Of a DNA stretch of 64,000 bases, positions 25,692 through 34,668 are shown one piece after another. The position numbers and the translations under genes were made by a program. Numbering within the stretch: position 1 is the first letter of the stretch; the number at the start of each line of letters is the position of its first letter. The stretch spans positions 124,001 through 188,000 of the forward strand of contig DYEC01000011.1 of assembly GCA_020725865.1 (NCBI GenBank), read 5' to 3'. This DNA is from Anaerolinea sp. GTDB taxonomy: Bacteria > Chloroflexota > Anaerolineae > Anaerolineales > Anaerolineaceae. The notes under the pieces were generated by a model. It made no database searches, was not told the DNA's origin, and saw only the letters and a program-made list of their open reading frames with translations.

Positions 25692-28089
25692 AGATTTCGC
25701 GGCTGGTTTCAGGGGCTGCGCGTAGCAGTGTGCGTCGGGTCTTGGTGGCTTCTTCCTCACCTTCTACCTCATCAACCAAGAAGGCAGTCGCCTGTCCCAT
25801 TTCATCATTCATCACAATGCGAAGATAACTTTCAGGGCGGTAATCGCTCACCCGAATCAGCCGCAGACATTCGGCAATTTTCTCATCCAATTCGATAAAC
25901 TCCCGGATGTAATTGGGTGTGCGGTAGAAAAATTTGTAGTTAAAGACGGTAGCAGCATCATCCAGATAAACTGCCAGCGGATAAATTTGCGCCTCCAGCA
26001 GGTCCTGAAAGAAATGTGTGCCAAGCGAAGGTTCCGGCTCCGGACCAATCCCCTTACCTGCCAGTTCGACAAGGGCTTTTGCGTTATAAATATCCCCATA
26101 GTCAATCGGTACCCCTAGGTCAGTATTTGAACTGCCCCAGCGTCCCGGTCCAACACAAATGAAAAGCTTATCACTCAGCGCAGCGTTCAGGTGACCGATG
26201 GCGCGCGCCAGTTCATAACGGTCATTGAGTGTTGGCAGGCTGAAATAGGCTTCCGGAGAAACAAAAACCACGTAATCCACACGTCGGACATATCCCTGCG
26301 GCACAACAAAATGGGTGGCGAAAATGATGTCATCTTGGCGCAGGTCAGTTGGTAGCGGTTCCTGTTCGGTATCCAGCAGATGGCTTTGCGGACGGCATTG
26401 CAGAATGTTAATGCAGATGGAAGGCTGACCGCTTTGCAGATTGTTCAGATGCAGGGTGAATTCAACATCTACTGGTGTATGATAACAGCGTTCCAGTGTC
26501 TGCAAAATGTTGCGCATTTGCTCGGCAAACGGAGTACGGCGCAATAATTCTTCAAAGGTCAGGACCAGTTTTGAGGAGTTGCCATCCACCACGGAACTGC
26601 GCAGTGAGACAAAGTAGCCATCCTCATCAATCTGCGCCAGATAGCGCAGCGGCGGATAGCGCGTGTTTAAGACCTCATGAACGGGCAGTGTCTTGAACCG
26701 ATTATCCTGTAGATCAATCACATCCACAAATTGTTGCGAATAGCGGCGAATGGCTTTGGGATTTGTAGAAGGGCGTAGCGTAGGGTGGCTGAGCGCCACC
26801 AGACGCGGGTAATCGTTTCCGACACGATCCACCGCGCGCGTTCCCAGCCCCCAGACCAGACGTACAAATCCATCTTCGCGCCGGATTTGTGGCGTCCAGC
26901 GGAACAAATTGCGGCTGAAAGCCACACCGGCAGCGTGCGGCAAATAGTAGTGCTTAAACTGCTCACCCTGAACCACCTGAAGCAAAACTGCCATACGCTC
27001 ATCGTAATCCTGCAGACCGTGATGGCGGCGGTATAGCAATGCATTCGGATTAAGGGTGGAAGCAAAGACGCGGGCAATAGCTTTTTGCAACTCAGTCAGG
27101 TTTTGTTGCGGTGTTCCCTGATTGGGCAGGAAAATGCTTTCGTACTTTCCGGCAAAAGCGGTGCCAAAGTTATCCTCCAGCAAACTGGACGAACGTACAA
27201 TGAGCGGTTTCTTGCCGACGATTTCCAGTATTTCCCTGAATCTTTCTACTATATCGCGCGGAAACTCGCCGTTCTCAAAGTCTCTAACAATTTCCGGATA
27301 TTCCTGCCGCATCTGTGCTTCGCTTTTGTATTTCTGGTCGTTCCAATGCACCAGGTTGTTAATTTCCATGTAGGTATAGAATTCATCCGAAGCAATGTAA
27401 TAGGATTCAGTGGGGGCAATGCAGGCATCCAGCAGACCTTGAGCCTCTTTCTGGATAATGCGCAACGCCAACAGCATCCCGGCTGCCTTGCCGCCGATAC
27501 GCCCGCCGCCGATTTTCCGACGCAAGATTTCCGCCAAGTCGGAGACAGTGAAGTACTCTTTGGCTATGTTAATGTAGCGTAACTGATCGCTGATCAACGT
27601 GCGGATCAGTACCACCTTTGCTTCTTGCAGGCGCGGTTCATACTGTACGCGTTCCTGCGGCGGCATGCGTTCGATGGTCATTGCCTGTTCCAGAACCAAA
27701 TCAACAGGCACCAGTTCCGGGTTGAGCGAGAGCAGCATTTCCTGCGCCTGAGCGCCTCGTTCGTTCAGAACCTGATCAAGGATACGTTCAAATTGTTCAT
27801 AGGGGAAATGTTCGCTAAAGATACGGTCGGTCAGATAATCGCGCACGTTTGCCAGACGCGTTTCCCAAATGTGCCATTCTTCTTCATAGGGATTGACCAA
27901 CCCTTCGCGATGCTGTGAGGCGATTGCCAGCTCGCGCACGTCGTTTTCAAACAGCCGCGGGTTAACAATGCCGCGCAAAAAGAGCTCATTGCGCATTTCC
28001 TGACGAACGCGACTGGCGAGAATGGGATACTGTGCTAGAGTCTGGTAAATGCTAAGCAGTCGTTCTTTAGAAACCGGTAAATCGCTCAT
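25684..28089 (-). CDS. PEP/pyruvate-binding domain protein without catalytic barrel
   Basis: Protein of 801 residues. The middle carries the ATP-grasp-like N-terminal domain of PEP synthase/pyruvate phosphate dikinase: GGRIGGKAAGMLLAL near residue 195 and IVRSSSLLEDNFGTAFAGKYESIF near residue 310. The phosphohistidine swivel domain (TGG-x-x-SHAAI-type) and the PEP-binding TIM barrel are both missing. The N-terminal 190 residues and C-terminal 250 residues are uncharacterised. It may phosphorylate or bind a ligand or protein other than pyruvate. It follows dnaN by 23 bp in the same direction. Confidence 0.8.
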   Translation of the reverse strand: MSDLPVSKERLLSIYQTLAQYPILASRVRQEMRNELFLRGIVNPRLFENDVRELAIASQHREGLVNPYEEEWHIWETRLANVRDYLTDRIFSEHFPYEQFERILDQVLNERGAQAQEMLLSLNPELVPVDLVLEQAMTIERMPPQERVQYEPRLQEAKVVLIRTLISDQLRYINIAKEYFTVSDLAEILRRKIGGGRIGGKAAGMLLALRIIQKEAQGLLDACIAPTESYYIASDEFYTYMEINNLVHWNDQKYKSEAQMRQEYPEIVRDFENGEFPRDIVERFREILEIVGKKPLIVRSSSLLEDNFGTAFAGKYESIFLPNQGTPQQNLTELQKAIARVFASTLNPNALLYRRHHGLQDYDERMAVLLQVVQGEQFKHYYLPHAAGVAFSRNLFRWTPQIRREDGFVRLVWGLGTRAVDRVGNDYPRLVALSHPTLRPSTNPKAIRRYSQQFVDVIDLQDNRFKTLPVHEVLNTRYPPLRYLAQIDEDGYFVSLRSSVVDGNSSKLVLTFEELLRRTPFAEQMRNILQTLERCYHTPVDVEFTLHLNNLQSGQPSICINILQCRPQSHLLDTEQEPLPTDLRQDDIIFATHFVVPQGYVRRVDYVVFVSPEAYFSLPTLNDRYELARAIGHLNAALSDKLFICVGPGRWGSSNTDLGVPIDYGDIYNAKALVELAGKGIGPEPEPSLGTHFFQDLLEAQIYPLAVYLDDAATVFNYKFFYRTPNYIREFIELDEKIAECLRLIRVSDYRPESYLRIVMNDEMGQATAFLVDEVEGEEEATKTRRTLLRAAPETSREIFS

Positions 28090-28112
28090 CTCACGCCGCT
28101 TTTCGGCGGCTC

Positions 28113-29240
28113 TCAGCCCAGATGCATGGGCATGATCAGATGAATATAATTCTCATCCCCTGCCGGCTTGATCATTCCGGGAGTATTGTTAGCATTGGTT
28201 TGCAAGACAACGGAAGGGGTTTTAATCACTTCCAGCACTTCGCGCAGAAAGCGCACATTGAAGGCAATGACCAAGCCGGGTCCATCAATTGCTGCTTCGA
28301 CCGAGTTTTCACTAAATCCGGTTTCTTCGGACTGGGCGGTGATCTCTACCTTGCCCGGTTCAGTTTCGCCGGGCAGGATATTCAGCCGCACCACGTAATT
28401 CCCGTCGCGGGCGATAATTTCTGCCTGCCGGCAGGCTTTGAGAAAAGCCGCGGTGGTCATAGTGGTGCTGGTCTTGAAACTTCGCGGGATGATGGCTTTG
28501 TAATCCGGGAAGTTTCCCTCAATCAATAAAGATGACAGCTCGGCATCCTTCATGTGAAAGATGACCTGCCCGCGTCCGGAGGGGACGCTCATGGTCATCA
28601 CCTGCTCGCCATCTGCGGCAATACGCGCCAGCTCTTGCAATGCCCGCGCCGGGATTACTGCCTGAATGGGAACGGGCAGTGGTTCGGAGAGGGCTGCTTT
28701 GCGCACGGAAATACGAAAACCATCCGTTGCTGCCAGCGTGACTTCACTATCGGCTGCTGTCATCAGCACACCCTGCAGAATCGGGCGTGCTTCATCAGTC
28801 GAGGCGGCAAAGGCAACCTGTTGAATCATTTCCTTGAAGTTCGCCACGTTCAGCGGAACGCCCTCCTGCGGCGCAGCAACCGGCATCGGGGGAAATTCCT
28901 GCGCATCAATCCCTTTGATATCCGTGTTGGACATACCGCAACGCACATTCAACGTGTGCGTGCTGGCATTCAAATCGAGGTGAACTAACTCATTGGGCAA
29001 TTGGTTAACCAGATCAGAGAATGTGCGCGCCGGAACGGTAATGGCACCTTGTTCGGTGATTTGTGCGCCAATCCAACAGGTGATGCCCATTTCGAGATTG
29101 GTCGCCGAAAGGCGCAGCCGACCGTCATCTGTAGCGACCAGCACATTCGCCAACACTGGTAACGTGCTGCGCGGTGAGACTGCCCGCGAGACCATACTCA
29201 AACCATGCGCCAGTTGTTGCTGCGAAACAGATACTTTCAT
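28113..29240 (-). CDS. dnaN: DNA polymerase III beta subunit (sliding clamp)
   Basis: Ring-shaped processivity clamp of the replicative polymerase, 375 residues in three similar domains. N-terminal VSRAVSPRSTLPVLANVL, ATDGFRISVRK in the middle and the terminal YIHLIMPMHL are clamp signatures. The start at 29240 (MKVSVSQQQ) is preferred because GAGGTG stands just before it; a GTG two codons earlier is inside that site. It is not beside dnaA or recF. AT-rich sequence with TATAAT on the minus strand (29280-29275) in the 87-bp gap after gnd may be its own promoter. Confidence 0.96.
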   Translation of the reverse strand: MKVSVSQQQLAHGLSMVSRAVSPRSTLPVLANVLVATDDGRLRLSATNLEMGITCWIGAQITEQGAITVPARTFSDLVNQLPNELVHLDLNASTHTLNVRCGMSNTDIKGIDAQEFPPMPVAAPQEGVPLNVANFKEMIQQVAFAASTDEARPILQGVLMTAADSEVTLAATDGFRISVRKAALSEPLPVPIQAVIPARALQELARIAADGEQVMTMSVPSGRGQVIFHMKDAELSSLLIEGNFPDYKAIIPRSFKTSTTMTTAAFLKACRQAEIIARDGNYVVRLNILPGETEPGKVEITAQSEETGFSENSVEAAIDGPGLVIAFNVRFLREVLEVIKTPSVVLQTNANNTPGMIKPAGDENYIHLIMPMHLG

Positions 29241-29327
29241 GGTCACCTCGATTGGGGAAGTTTTCGTTATTATAATTATACATTATCCAGAGCTATTTTG
29301 CTGGTAACTGCAAATTGGAGACCTGAT

Positions 29328-30737
29328 TCACTCCCACTCCGTATGGAATATCCCCTCGCGGTCAATACGGCGATAGGTGTGTGCGCCGAAGTAATCACGC
29401 TGGGCTTGTGTCAGGTTAGCGGGCAGACGAGCTGAACGATAAGCATCAAAGTATGCCAACGAGGCAGCAGTGGCAGGCATGGGAACACCCAGACCAATCG
29501 CCGTTTGCAGGACAAAACGCCAGCCCGCCTGGCGGCTTTCCACCGCATGACGGAAAGTCGGGTCAAGCAGCAAGTTGGGCAGTGCCGGGTTGCTGCGATA
29601 GGCATTCATAATGTCGCCCAACAGCGCCGCGCGAATGATGCAGCCGGCGCGCCAGATGGCGGCGATTTCATCCAACTTCAGGTTGTAGCCGTATTCATTC
29701 GATGCCATGCGGAGCAATGCCATCCCTTGGGCATACGAAACCACCTTGCTGGCGTAGAGGGCATCGCGCGCCGCTTCGATCAAGCGCTTTGCCGAACCAT
29801 GGTAGCGAGTTTGCGGGCCGCGCAGCAGACGCGCAGCCTGCACCCGTTCCGCTTTCAGGCTGGAAAGGATACGGCTTTCCACCGCTAGCGATAGCGTTGG
29901 TACGGGCGCGCCCACATCCAATGCGTTCTGGCTGGTCCATTTGCCGGTGCCTTTTTGTTCTGCCTCATCCAGTATCAGCTCAACCAGCGGCTTACCGGTA
30001 TCCGGGTCTATCTTGCGGAAAATATCGGCGGTGATTTCAATCAGGTAGGATTGCAGGATCCCCTCATTCCATTCAGCAAAGATCTCTGCTAGCTCGGAAG
30101 CTTGCAGCCCAAGGGCGCGCTGCAACAGGTCGTACACCTCGGCGATCAATTGCATGTCGCCGTATTCGATGCCGTTATGGACCATCTTGACATAATGCCC
30201 GGCGCCGCGCGGGCCGATATACGCCACACACGGTTCCCCATCCGGCGCTTTGGCGGCAATGGCGCGTAGAATGGGCGCAAGCGATTCCCAGGCTTCCCAC
30301 GAACCACCAGGCATCAGGCTCGGACCCCATAGGGCGCCCGTTTCACCGCCGGAGACTCCCATACCGACAAAGCGTAACCCTGCAGTAGCAAGTTCCTGGC
30401 TACGGCGCTCGCTATCCATAAAATGCGAATTGCCGCCGTCAATCAAAATATCACCTGTTTCGAGATATAGCTTCAGGTTTTTGATGATATCATCTACCGC
30501 CCCCCCGGCAGTGACCAGCAAAATTATGCGGCGGGGTTTTTCCAGCATAGCAGCCAGTTCTTCTAACGAGCTTGTGCCTTGAATGGTGGTGCCCGCAGCG
30601 GGTCCTTCTAAAAAGGCACGCACTTTGTCCGGATTGCGCCCGTAACTGATCACCGGGAAACCATTTCGTTCGATGTTGCGCGCCAGGTTGCCGCCCATCA
30701 CGCCGATTCCGGCAACTGCAATGACAGCCTTTTTCAT
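29328..30737 (-). CDS. gnd: 6-phosphogluconate dehydrogenase, decarboxylating
   Basis: Oxidises 6-phosphogluconate to ribulose-5-phosphate with CO2 release in the oxidative pentose phosphate pathway. Length is 469 residues, as in E. coli. The N-terminal Rossmann motif GIGVMGGNLARNI, DGGNSHFMDSERR and GAGHYVKMVHNGIEYGDMQ (with the catalytic Lys and substrate-binding residues) are present. Residues after the N-terminal V-AGIGVMGGNLA favour an NADP-type pocket, but the cofactor is not certain. The start at 30737 is chosen because GGAGG is 9 nt upstream; a TTG five codons earlier lies over that site. Confidence 0.96.
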   Translation of the reverse strand: MKKAVIAVAGIGVMGGNLARNIERNGFPVISYGRNPDKVRAFLEGPAAGTTIQGTSSLEELAAMLEKPRRIILLVTAGGAVDDIIKNLKLYLETGDILIDGGNSHFMDSERRSQELATAGLRFVGMGVSGGETGALWGPSLMPGGSWEAWESLAPILRAIAAKAPDGEPCVAYIGPRGAGHYVKMVHNGIEYGDMQLIAEVYDLLQRALGLQASELAEIFAEWNEGILQSYLIEITADIFRKIDPDTGKPLVELILDEAEQKGTGKWTSQNALDVGAPVPTLSLAVESRILSSLKAERVQAARLLRGPQTRYHGSAKRLIEAARDALYASKVVSYAQGMALLRMASNEYGYNLKLDEIAAIWRAGCIIRAALLGDIMNAYRSNPALPNLLLDPTFRHAVESRQAGWRFVLQTAIGLGVPMPATAASLAYFDAYRSARLPANLTQAQRDYFGAHTYRRIDREGIFHTEWE

Positions 30738-30833
30738 GACAATTACCTCCAAAGCTCAATTACCAGGTAAATAAGAGCATCGTTCCTTATTTGCCAAGTA
30801 TAGCATTATTCAGCAGATGTTGCGCCAGACTGG

Positions 30834-30839
30834 TATAAT
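30834..30839 (+). promoter_or_regulatory. Extended -10 element of the HD-domain gene
   Basis: TGG immediately precedes TATAAT (an extended -10). The element ends 6 nt before the ATG at 30846, so transcription would begin at or next to the start codon, and no ribosome-binding site is present. Confidence 0.55.
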
Positions 30840-30845
30840 CCGGGT

Positions 30846-31481
30846 ATGCCCGATATCGAACAGGCGCGCCACTGGTACAGCCAGACAGATGCCGTGCACA
30901 ACTTTGAGCACGTGTTGCGCGTTTATCACATGGCAGAACGGCTGGCAAAAGCCGAGGGTGCAGACGTGGAAATCGTGCGTGCAGCAGCCTTACTGCACGA
31001 TGTAATGGACACCCAGCCGGGTAGTTTAGAACGTTCAAATCATCATCTGACATCCGCCGAGTTTGCAGGACAGGTCCTGCGCACGGAGGGCTGGCCAGAG
31101 GAACGTATTGCCGCCGTTCAGCATTGTATCCGCGCTCACCGTTTCCGTGATAACCGTGAGCCGCCTCGCACGATTGAAGCCAAAGTATTATTCGACGCCG
31201 ATAAGCTGGATGTGTTGGGCGCAACAGGGATTGAGCGGACCATTGCTTACGCAGTGCTGACTGGACAGCCAGTGTATACCGAACCATCGCCAAAGTTTCT
31301 AGAAACGGGTAAAAAAGAACCCGGTGAGCCGCACAGCGCCTACCATGAATTTCTGTTCAAGCTGCAAAAAATCAAAGAGCTTCTTTTTACCTCTACCGCA
31401 CGCTGTATTGCCGAAGAACGCCACGCATATCTGGCGGGCTTTTTTGAACGCCTGATCGCCGAGCGTAAAGGTGAATGTTGA
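30846..31481 (+). CDS. HD-domain phosphohydrolase
   Basis: Metal-dependent phosphohydrolase of 211 residues, YedJ-like. The HD motif is intact: His in NFEHVLRV near residue 20, His-Asp in ALLHDVMDT near residue 51, His in CIRAHRFRD near residue 99, and Asp in LFDADKLD near residue 121. Substrates for this subgroup are nucleotides or other small phosphomonoesters; none can be assigned. Its mRNA may be leaderless. It is divergent from gnd. Confidence 0.85.
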   Translation: MPDIEQARHWYSQTDAVHNFEHVLRVYHMAERLAKAEGADVEIVRAAALLHDVMDTQPGSLERSNHHLTSAEFAGQVLRTEGWPEERIAAVQHCIRAHRFRDNREPPRTIEAKVLFDADKLDVLGATGIERTIAYAVLTGQPVYTEPSPKFLETGKKEPGEPHSAYHEFLFKLQKIKELLFTSTARCIAEERHAYLAGFFERLIAERKGEC

Positions 31482-31522
31482 AGATGCGCTTTACAATCTC
31501 CTTACGAAATGAAATCTGCATA

Positions 31523-31551
31523 TTGCCTTCTATGTATAAACCTCTTAAAAT
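31523..31551 (+). promoter_or_regulatory. Promoter of the response regulator gene
   Basis: TTGCCT (31523-31528), a 17-nt spacer, then TAAAAT (31546-31551), which ends 6 nt before the ATG at 31558. This predicts a leaderless or nearly leaderless transcript. Confidence 0.5.
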
Positions 31552-31557
31552 GAACAT

Positions 31558-32190
31558 ATGAACATTCCCTTTGGTCCTATCCTTGTTGTTGAAGATATTC
31601 CTAATGTCCTAGAGCTGTTAGAGGTCACTCTGCGTTTCAAGGGCTATCCGGTTGTCACGGCGAAGAACGGGCAGGAAGCCTTGGAGCAAATCCAGAAAGA
31701 GCGTCCGGCATTGATCATCACTGACATATTAATGCCCAAGATGGACGGCTATGCGTTGGTGCATAAATTGCGCAACGATCCGATCACCCGAGATATTCCG
31801 GTGATTTTTGTCTCTGCCACCTATGTCACGCCGGAAGACAAAAAATTTGCCCTCAGTCTGGGCGGTGTGCGTTTTGTTGAGAAACCAATTGACACGGAAG
31901 ATTTTCTGCTAACCGTGGCTGAGATTCTTACTCAAGGCATTATCACGCAGCCGCGCCCGTTGCCTGACGAAGATTTCTATCGTGGTTATCGCGAACGCCT
32001 GGAAGCCAAACTGCGCCATAAGAACACCCAGATTGCCCGCACTGAACGTCTGCTGCAGACCCTGCCAGATGAACAAAAGCCGGCGTTTCGGGCACTACTG
32101 GAGCAGGCGATTCGCGACCGAGATGAGATTCAGGCAGAGCTGGATGAGCTTTACCGCATCCTGGACGAGTATAACGGTAAGAGGCAATAG
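31558..32190 (+). CDS. Response regulator with C-terminal helical region
   Basis: Protein of 210 residues. The receiver domain (about 1-122) has acidic residues near VVEDIP, the phospho-acceptor Asp in ITDILMPKMDG near residue 60, and the conserved Lys in RFVEKPID. No DNA-binding or enzymatic output domain follows. About 75 charged residues instead form a likely coiled coil, suggesting output through protein contact or dimerisation. No kinase gene is adjacent. Confidence 0.85.
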   Translation: MNIPFGPILVVEDIPNVLELLEVTLRFKGYPVVTAKNGQEALEQIQKERPALIITDILMPKMDGYALVHKLRNDPITRDIPVIFVSATYVTPEDKKFALSLGGVRFVEKPIDTEDFLLTVAEILTQGIITQPRPLPDEDFYRGYRERLEAKLRHKNTQIARTERLLQTLPDEQKPAFRALLEQAIRDRDEIQAELDELYRILDEYNGKRQ

Positions 32191-32209
32191 CTCTACTGAT
32201 GAGCTGGTC

Positions 32210-32250
32210 AACAAGAGGCTTACTGCTGGGGAAAGCCTCTTGTTTGTTTA
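32210..32250 (+). terminator. Terminator after the response regulator
   Basis: A 12-bp stem (32210-32221 with 32233-32244, arm AACAAGAGGCTT), 11-nt loop and a short T-rich tail. It separates the response regulator from the phosphatase gene. Confidence 0.8.
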
Positions 32251-32323
32251 AACCTTGCAGTTGGAATAAAAGATGTGATACATTTAGCCCAGCAGTGCCG
32301 CTTTTGTTTATCGGGAGTTTTTA

Positions 32324-33136
32324 ATGAAGCAACCTACGCTGGATTTTCTCATCTCGCTGGCGCGCCGTTCGGGTGAGATTCTGCGTTCCGGCTTTGGTCA
32401 GCCGCACCAGATCACCATGAAAAGCCAAACCGATCTGGTTACCGAGATAGACCATCACTCAGAGATATATCTGGTAAACGAAATCCAGAAACACTTTCCG
32501 GAACACTATATCGTTACCGAAGAAAGTGGTCATTTGGAAGGAAGCCCGCAAGCATGCTGGTATCTCGATCCGTTAGATGGGACGATTAATTATGCCCACG
32601 GGCTGCCTTTTTTTGCCGTTTCGGTGGCGTTTGCAGAAGGTGGATGTGTTATGCTGGCGGCAGTATATGATCCCCTGCGTGACGAGATGTTCAGTGCTGA
32701 GCGCGGGCGTGGTGCTTTTCTGAACGGCGAGCCAATACAGGTTTCGCAACGGAGTGAACTGATCGAGAGCCTGTTGGTGAGCAGTTTTCCCAAAGATGAT
32801 CCTGACGCGCTGCGGGAAAGTCTGCGCTATTTTGCTTATTTTTTGCCACGCGTACGCTCGCTGCGCCGTATGGGTTCGGCGGTGCTGGATATTTGCTATG
32901 TTGCCTGTGGACGGTTGGACGGGATGTGGGCAATGCAACTGGAAGCCTGGGATGCAGCGGCGGGTGTTTTACTGGTAGAGGAGGCGGGAGGTGTAGTAAC
33001 ACGCCTGGATGGTAGCCCTTATGCCCTGCGTGCCCCACATGATTTGATTGCCGCCAACCCACAATTGCATCGTAGGTTGGCGGTGAGTGTGAAGGCAGTC
33101 AGGGAAGGAGCCTTTAAAGAGATTGACCGGTTCTGA
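32324..33136 (+). CDS. Inositol-monophosphatase-family phosphatase
   Basis: Mg2+-dependent sugar or inositol phosphatase of 270 residues (SuhB/CysQ superfamily). The metal-binding motifs are complete: Glu in VTEESG near residue 67, DPLDGTINYAHG near residues 86-97, and EAWDAAAGVLLVEEAGG near residue 208. Substrates in the family include inositol-1-phosphate, fructose-1,6-bisphosphate and 3'-phosphoadenosine phosphates; the sequence does not decide. It is probably monocistronic. Confidence 0.9.
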   Translation: MKQPTLDFLISLARRSGEILRSGFGQPHQITMKSQTDLVTEIDHHSEIYLVNEIQKHFPEHYIVTEESGHLEGSPQACWYLDPLDGTINYAHGLPFFAVSVAFAEGGCVMLAAVYDPLRDEMFSAERGRGAFLNGEPIQVSQRSELIESLLVSSFPKDDPDALRESLRYFAYFLPRVRSLRRMGSAVLDICYVACGRLDGMWAMQLEAWDAAAGVLLVEEAGGVVTRLDGSPYALRAPHDLIAANPQLHRRLAVSVKAVREGAFKEIDRF

Positions 33137-33142
33137 GTGGGT

Positions 33143-33589
33143 TTACAACACAAGGAATTGCGTAGCAAGCGTCATCCCTTCCAGCTGGCTGAGCTTTTGG
33201 CGCTGGCTATAAATGATACAGCGCACCACATCGCCGATAGAGATAATGCCTATCATGCGTTCGTTTTCCATCACCACTAAATGGCGGCAGCGCCTCTTGG
33301 TCATCAGCTCCATACATTCTTCTACAGTCTGATCGGGGTGAACAACCGGAAAGTCCGTTTCCATAATGTCATGGACGGGGGTATCTTTGGATGACCTTCC
33401 GCGCAGGATGATTTTGCGGGCATAGTCGCGTTCGGAGATCAGCCCAACCACTTTGTCATCCTGGACAACCGGCAAGGCGCCAACATCTTTATCGGACATC
33501 AGACGCAAAGCCTCATAAACACTGCTTTGCGGGTCAATTGTCCAGGTGAATCCACCACGTAATTCCAAGAGATGTCTGACTGTATTCAT
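33143..33589 (-). CDS. CBS-domain pair protein
   Basis: Protein of 148 residues made almost wholly of two CBS domains (a Bateman module), about residues 8-60 and 75-130. Each has the hydrophobic pattern ending in GLISERDYARK or GIISIGDVVR. Such modules bind adenine nucleotides, and free-standing ones regulate partners or sense energy state. It is paralogous to the CBS protein at 36787-37221. Its upstream region holds two CTATCA-type repeats (33652-33667) also found before the zinc-ribbon gene at 48803. The ATG at 33589 is preceded by GAGGTG. Confidence 0.88.
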   Translation of the reverse strand: MNTVRHLLELRGGFTWTIDPQSSVYEALRLMSDKDVGALPVVQDDKVVGLISERDYARKIILRGRSSKDTPVHDIMETDFPVVHPDQTVEECMELMTKRRCRHLVVMENERMIGIISIGDVVRCIIYSQRQKLSQLEGMTLATQFLVL

Positions 33590-33651
33590 TTTGCACCTCT
33601 GTTTTGTTCAAACTGTAATCGTATTCTATTTGTGAGGTTAATCAGCGCAGG

Positions 33652-33667
33652 CTATCAAATGCTATCG
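33652..33667. promoter_or_regulatory. Two phased CTATC(A/G) repeats upstream of the CBS gene
   Basis: CTATCA at 33652 and CTATCG at 33662, exactly 10 bp apart. They lie within 18-19 bp identical to a segment at 49044-49061 in front of another minus-strand gene. Probable binding site for an unknown regulator. Confidence 0.55.
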
Positions 33668-33737
33668 GGTTTGAAAAAAGATAACACCGCTAACCGAGAT
33701 CAGTTGCGCAGTCACATATTACATGAGTGATTTTGGA

Positions 33738-33770
33738 ATCAAAAAGTGGGGCATCTTTCATGCCCCACTT
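33738..33770 (-). terminator. Terminator of the peroxiredoxin operon
   Basis: A 10-bp GC-rich stem (33744-33753 with 33761-33770) and 7-nt loop, followed by a T run on the minus strand. It sits just after the winged-helix gene. Confidence 0.85.
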
Positions 33771-33789
33771 ATCTGAATTAGCACTATCT

Positions 33790-34011
33790 TTATAAGCCGA
33801 TGCGTTCCTTGCCGATGGCAGTTAGCCGATAACCGCCTTCTTGTTCTTCCAACAAACCTGCCTCAACTAATTCACGCAAGCTGCTCCGCACGCGAAAGAG
33901 CGGCAGATTTGTCTTTTGGGCTACTTCGGCTGGTGAGGAAACTTCTGTCACGGCTTTCAACACCGCTTTTGCGGATGTCGTTAACGTTCCGTCAGGATTA
34001 ATACAAGCCAT
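33790..34011 (-). CDS. Small winged-helix protein
   Basis: Protein of 73 residues with a winged helix-turn-helix pattern: a helix with SSPAEVAQKTNLPLFRVRSSLRELVEAG, then a wing-like EEQEGGYRLTAIG. It resembles the DNA-binding half of ArsR/MarR-type proteins without a sensor domain. It begins 3 bp after the peroxiredoxin stop and shares its terminator, so it is probably co-transcribed and may adjust expression of that unit. A non-DNA role is possible. Confidence 0.7.
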   Translation of the reverse strand: MACINPDGTLTTSAKAVLKAVTEVSSPAEVAQKTNLPLFRVRSSLRELVEAGLLEEQEGGYRLTAIGKERIGL

Positions 34012-34014
34012 ACC

Positions 34015-34668
34015 TCACTCCAGCCTACGCTTGCAGAGATACCAGTCCACGACCTCATACCCGGCTTTCAGATTTTCTTCAACCATCTCCACTGTCTTAG
34101 GGGCAGGAACGATAACTTTGTCACCGGGTTGCCAATTTGCAGGTGTGGCAACATTATGTTTATCGCTCGTTTGCAAGGCGTCAATCAAGCGCAGAATTTC
34201 CTGCATGTTGCGCCCAGTTGTGAGCGGGTAATAAATCATGGCGCGCAGAACACCCTTTGGGTCAATAATAAAGACCGCTCGCACTGCTTCAGTCTTGCTC
34301 GCACCGGGCTGAACCATGCCATACTTGGTCGCAACAGCGCGATCTAAATCGGCGATGATGGGGAACGGAATCTTGACACCCATTTTCTCCTGAATATTGC
34401 GTATCCAGGCAATATGAGAATAAACACTGTCAATGCTCAACCCCAGCAATTCCACGCCGCGCTTTTGTAATTCAGGATAAATTTCGGCAAAAGCAATGAA
34501 CTCGGTTGTACATACGGGGGTAAAATCCGCCGGATGAGAAAACAATATTAGCCATGAGTCTCGAAAATCGGAAAGACGTACCACGCCATGTGTCGTCACT
34601 GCCTCAAAATCTGGGGCGGGTTCATTAAGGCGGGGAAGCGTGGGTGTTGTAACCATTTCTTCGGACAT
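34015..34668 (-). CDS. Peroxiredoxin (Prx6/archaeal-type)
   Basis: Thiol peroxidase of 217 residues that reduces hydrogen peroxide and organic peroxides. The peroxidatic Cys is in PADFTPVCTTE near residue 53. A further Cys near the C-terminus (WYLCKRR) could act as a resolving Cys. The long C-terminal arm is typical of the Prx6 group, including archaeal enzymes. The ATG is preceded by GGAGAT. It is first in an operon with the small winged-helix gene. Confidence 0.92.
   Translation of the reverse strand: MSEEMVTTPTLPRLNEPAPDFEAVTTHGVVRLSDFRDSWLILFSHPADFTPVCTTEFIAFAEIYPELQKRGVELLGLSIDSVYSHIAWIRNIQEKMGVKIPFPIIADLDRAVATKYGMVQPGASKTEAVRAVFIIDPKGVLRAMIYYPLTTGRNMQEILRLIDALQTSDKHNVATPANWQPGDKVIVPAPKTVEMVEENLKAGYEVVDWYLCKRRLE

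Noticed and set aside
30787-31293. Minus-strand frame opposite the HD phosphohydrolase
   Set aside because: The plus-strand gene has an intact HD motif set; the opposite frame has no recognisable feature.
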